Of a stretch of 64,000 nt of DNA, positions 63,501 through 64,000 are shown piece by piece. The stretch covers positions 124,001 to 188,000 of the forward strand of contig NZ_LXET01000044.1 in assembly GCF_001655005.1 (NCBI RefSeq), given 5' to 3'. The position numbers and the translations under genes are program-made. Position 1 is the first letter of the stretch. Every line of letters begins with the position of its first letter. Below the pieces are notes generated by a model. That model had not been told where the DNA came from. It saw nothing but the letters and a program-made list of their open reading frames with translations, and did no database searches. Source of the DNA: Hafnia paralvei ATCC 29927 (GTDB taxonomy: Bacteria > Pseudomonadota > Gammaproteobacteria > Enterobacterales > Enterobacteriaceae).

Positions 63501-64000
63501 GGTGCGGTTCTTGTTGGCTTGGCCAGCAAGATATCGTCTTCATCCTCATCAGCAGCCCGAAGCAGAACATCATCTGTCTCCTGCCCTACCGACGATGCGT
63601 GTTTATCCAGCACAACTTCACGAGCGTCGTCCTCGTAATCGTAATCATCATCGCGATCGCGACGCGAGCGATTACTCATGAAGGTTAAGCCTCCGAGCAA
63701 GACCCCACCGATTTTCTCCGCGATGGTCAGCCATGACCAGCCGGTAAACAGAGTCAGCCCAACGGCCCATACCCCTAACAGCAGCAATGTTCCCCCCACG
63801 CTGCCCATGAGAGGATTCACGCCGTTCTCCAGCAGACTCCCAATAAGACCGCCGGAGGCAAAATGGTAGATATCATCAACGTTTAATGAGGTTAAACCGC
63901 AGGACGCTAAAACCAGCGCCAACATGCCGATGAGTTTCAGGGATATCGCAAAATAGTCGACATAGCCGCTATCGTCGCGTTTGCGGTAAGCAAACCAACA
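60527..64000 (-). CDS. ftsK: DNA translocase FtsK (5' end outside the window)
   Basis: The reading frame is open to the window edge and runs past the in-frame ATG at 63925 (upstream codons read [24 protein letters not shown] as in E. coli FtsK), so that ATG is internal; 1157 residues are visible. The last two or so N-terminal membrane helices come first. Then a long low-complexity linker rich in Q, P, A and E (about 100-690), then the motor with Walker [13 protein letters not shown], Walker [14 protein letters not shown], and the C-terminal gamma winged helix ([24 protein letters not shown]) that reads KOPS and activates XerCD. The protein couples chromosome dimer resolution with septation. 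Confidence 0.96.
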   Translation of the reverse strand, partial: CWFAYRKRDDSGYVDYFAISLKLIGMLALVLASCGLTSLNVDDIYHFASGGLIGSLLENGVNPLMGSVGGTLLLLGVWAVGLTLFTGWSWLTIAEKIGGVLLGGLTFMSNRSRRDRDDDYDYEDDAREVVLDKHASSVGQETDDVLLRAADEDEDDILLAKPTRTAPELPSVDEDENDPLLGKLRPLHEAEMSLDESAQPAVSHELKPAAAVSAVGAAVASAQPVASAATQPMAFSASEPEPVAEIKPSMPPLYSFEMPEDRPTNVSHTPTRPARSAWDDEGPRLGSLEPETPSTPSSAPGMNFSASHFDRDELPKTPYINPGLSSNSMPFGAASRDDTVPTTVSTAAAAGALFMPAFSATEDSSLQVKQGNGPELPRPNPVRIPTRRELASLGIKLPSQRMAEEQAKKEAEAQRLRAQQSPQQSLEQNLEQNNVEPVDDEALREQTALRQAFAEQQQQRYGEQQYEHQAEDEQAAEMARLQSEFSSQQQQRYQQQTDATDDNSYALSGVTASRNDLMDFSPAKALSEAAASNNAFGFTPVADLVDDGPSEPLFTITPEQEETAARDSDAYDVPFGRYDEPVQPSQPQSYQQPAASQYSQQPAPVQPNVYQQPPAAPVTPPPSIQQPNAQQPVAQQSTGQHPAMDGLIHPFLMRGHEQPLEKPTTPLPTLDLLTEPPANSEPVDMFALEQVGNLVESRLADYRVKAEVVGISPGPVITRFELDLAPGVKAARISNLSRDLARSLSAVAVRVVEVIPGKPYVGLELPNKHRQTVYLREVLDCSKFRESPSPLTIVLGKDIAGQPVIADLAKMPHLLVAGTTGSGKSVGVNAMILSMLYKATPDEVRFIMIDPKMLELSVYEGIPHLLTEVVTDMKDAANALRWCVGEMERRYKLMSALGVRNLAGYNERVEQAIAMGRPIPDPFWKPGDSMDMTPPVLEKLPYIVVLVDEFADLMMAVGKKVEELIARLAQKARAAGIHLVLATQRPSVDVITGLIKANIPTRIAFTVSSKIDSRTILDQGGAESLLGMGDMLYMPPNSSMPVRVHGAFVRDEEVHAVVQDWKARGRPQYIDSILSSSEDGEGGLGLDSDEELDPLFDQAVAFVVDKRRASISGVQRQFRIGYNRAARIVEQMEAQGIVSSPGNNGNREVLAPPSHDM

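Noticed and set aside
63925..63925. ATG at 63925 as the start of ftsK
   Set aside because: Codons upstream to the window edge continue the FtsK membrane-domain sequence, so the gene is truncated by the window and not by its biology.

Overview
The window is chromosomal DNA of a gamma-proteobacterium of the order Enterobacterales. Almost every protein can be aligned by eye with its Escherichia coli counterpart, and the gene order is the E. coli asnS-ompF-aspC ... serS-rarA-lolA-ftsK block read in reverse. My best guess at the family is Hafniaceae (Hafnia-like). That is an inference from memory of protein sequences and gene content, not a computed placement. I saw no rRNA, tRNA, CRISPR array, IS element or prophage.

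Layout. 1-3.1 kb: asnS 3' end, ompF, aspC. 3.1-6.4 kb (minus): gloC, mepK, ldtD, which covers methylglyoxal detoxification and peptidoglycan remodelling. 6.6-13.9 kb (minus): cmoM-mukF-mukE-mukB, the MukBEF condensin operon. 14.1-15.1 kb: elyC and a small membrane protein. 15.1-19.5 kb (minus): an 8-oxoguanine deaminase and two NCS2 purine permeases. 19.9-21.9 kb (minus): ycbJ, kdsB, ycaR. 22.3-26.0 kb (plus): a two-gene molybdenum hydroxylase (xanthine-dehydrogenase type) in which the Mo-cofactor and FAD domains are fused. 26.3-36.9 kb (minus): ycaQ, two cold-shock proteins, lpxK, msbA, comEC-like ycaI, ihfB, rpsA, cmk. 37.3-42 kb (minus): aroA, serC, ycaP, ansB. 42-48.6 kb (plus): ycaO, focA, pflB, pflA. 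48.6-51 kb: a MITE-like palindrome, an orphan PTS-IIA-like protein and ycaD. 51-56.3 kb (minus): dmsABC, dmsD and a NapF-like ferredoxin. 56.8-64 kb (minus): serS, rarA, lolA and ftsK, whose 5' end lies beyond the window.

Compared with the E. coli order, the backbone is interrupted at two nearby points by genes with one theme. Deaminase plus permeases sit between elyC and ycbJ, and the Mo-hydroxylase sits between ycaR and ycaQ. Together they could import purines and turn 8-oxoguanine and (hypo)xanthine into urate; no urate-degrading gene is visible. Anaerobic functions are also concentrated here: formate channel, pyruvate formate-lyase and its activase, periplasmic asparaginase and DMSO reductase, with FNR-like boxes in front of focA and dmsA.

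The least explained items are the fused hydroxylase with its purine module, a PTS IIA-like protein that has lost its phospho-histidine, a 120-bp palindromic repeat, a divergent cold-shock protein, and a tiny 16-codon ORF that ends against a strong terminator. Nothing here looks like a defence system or other wholly new multi-gene machine.
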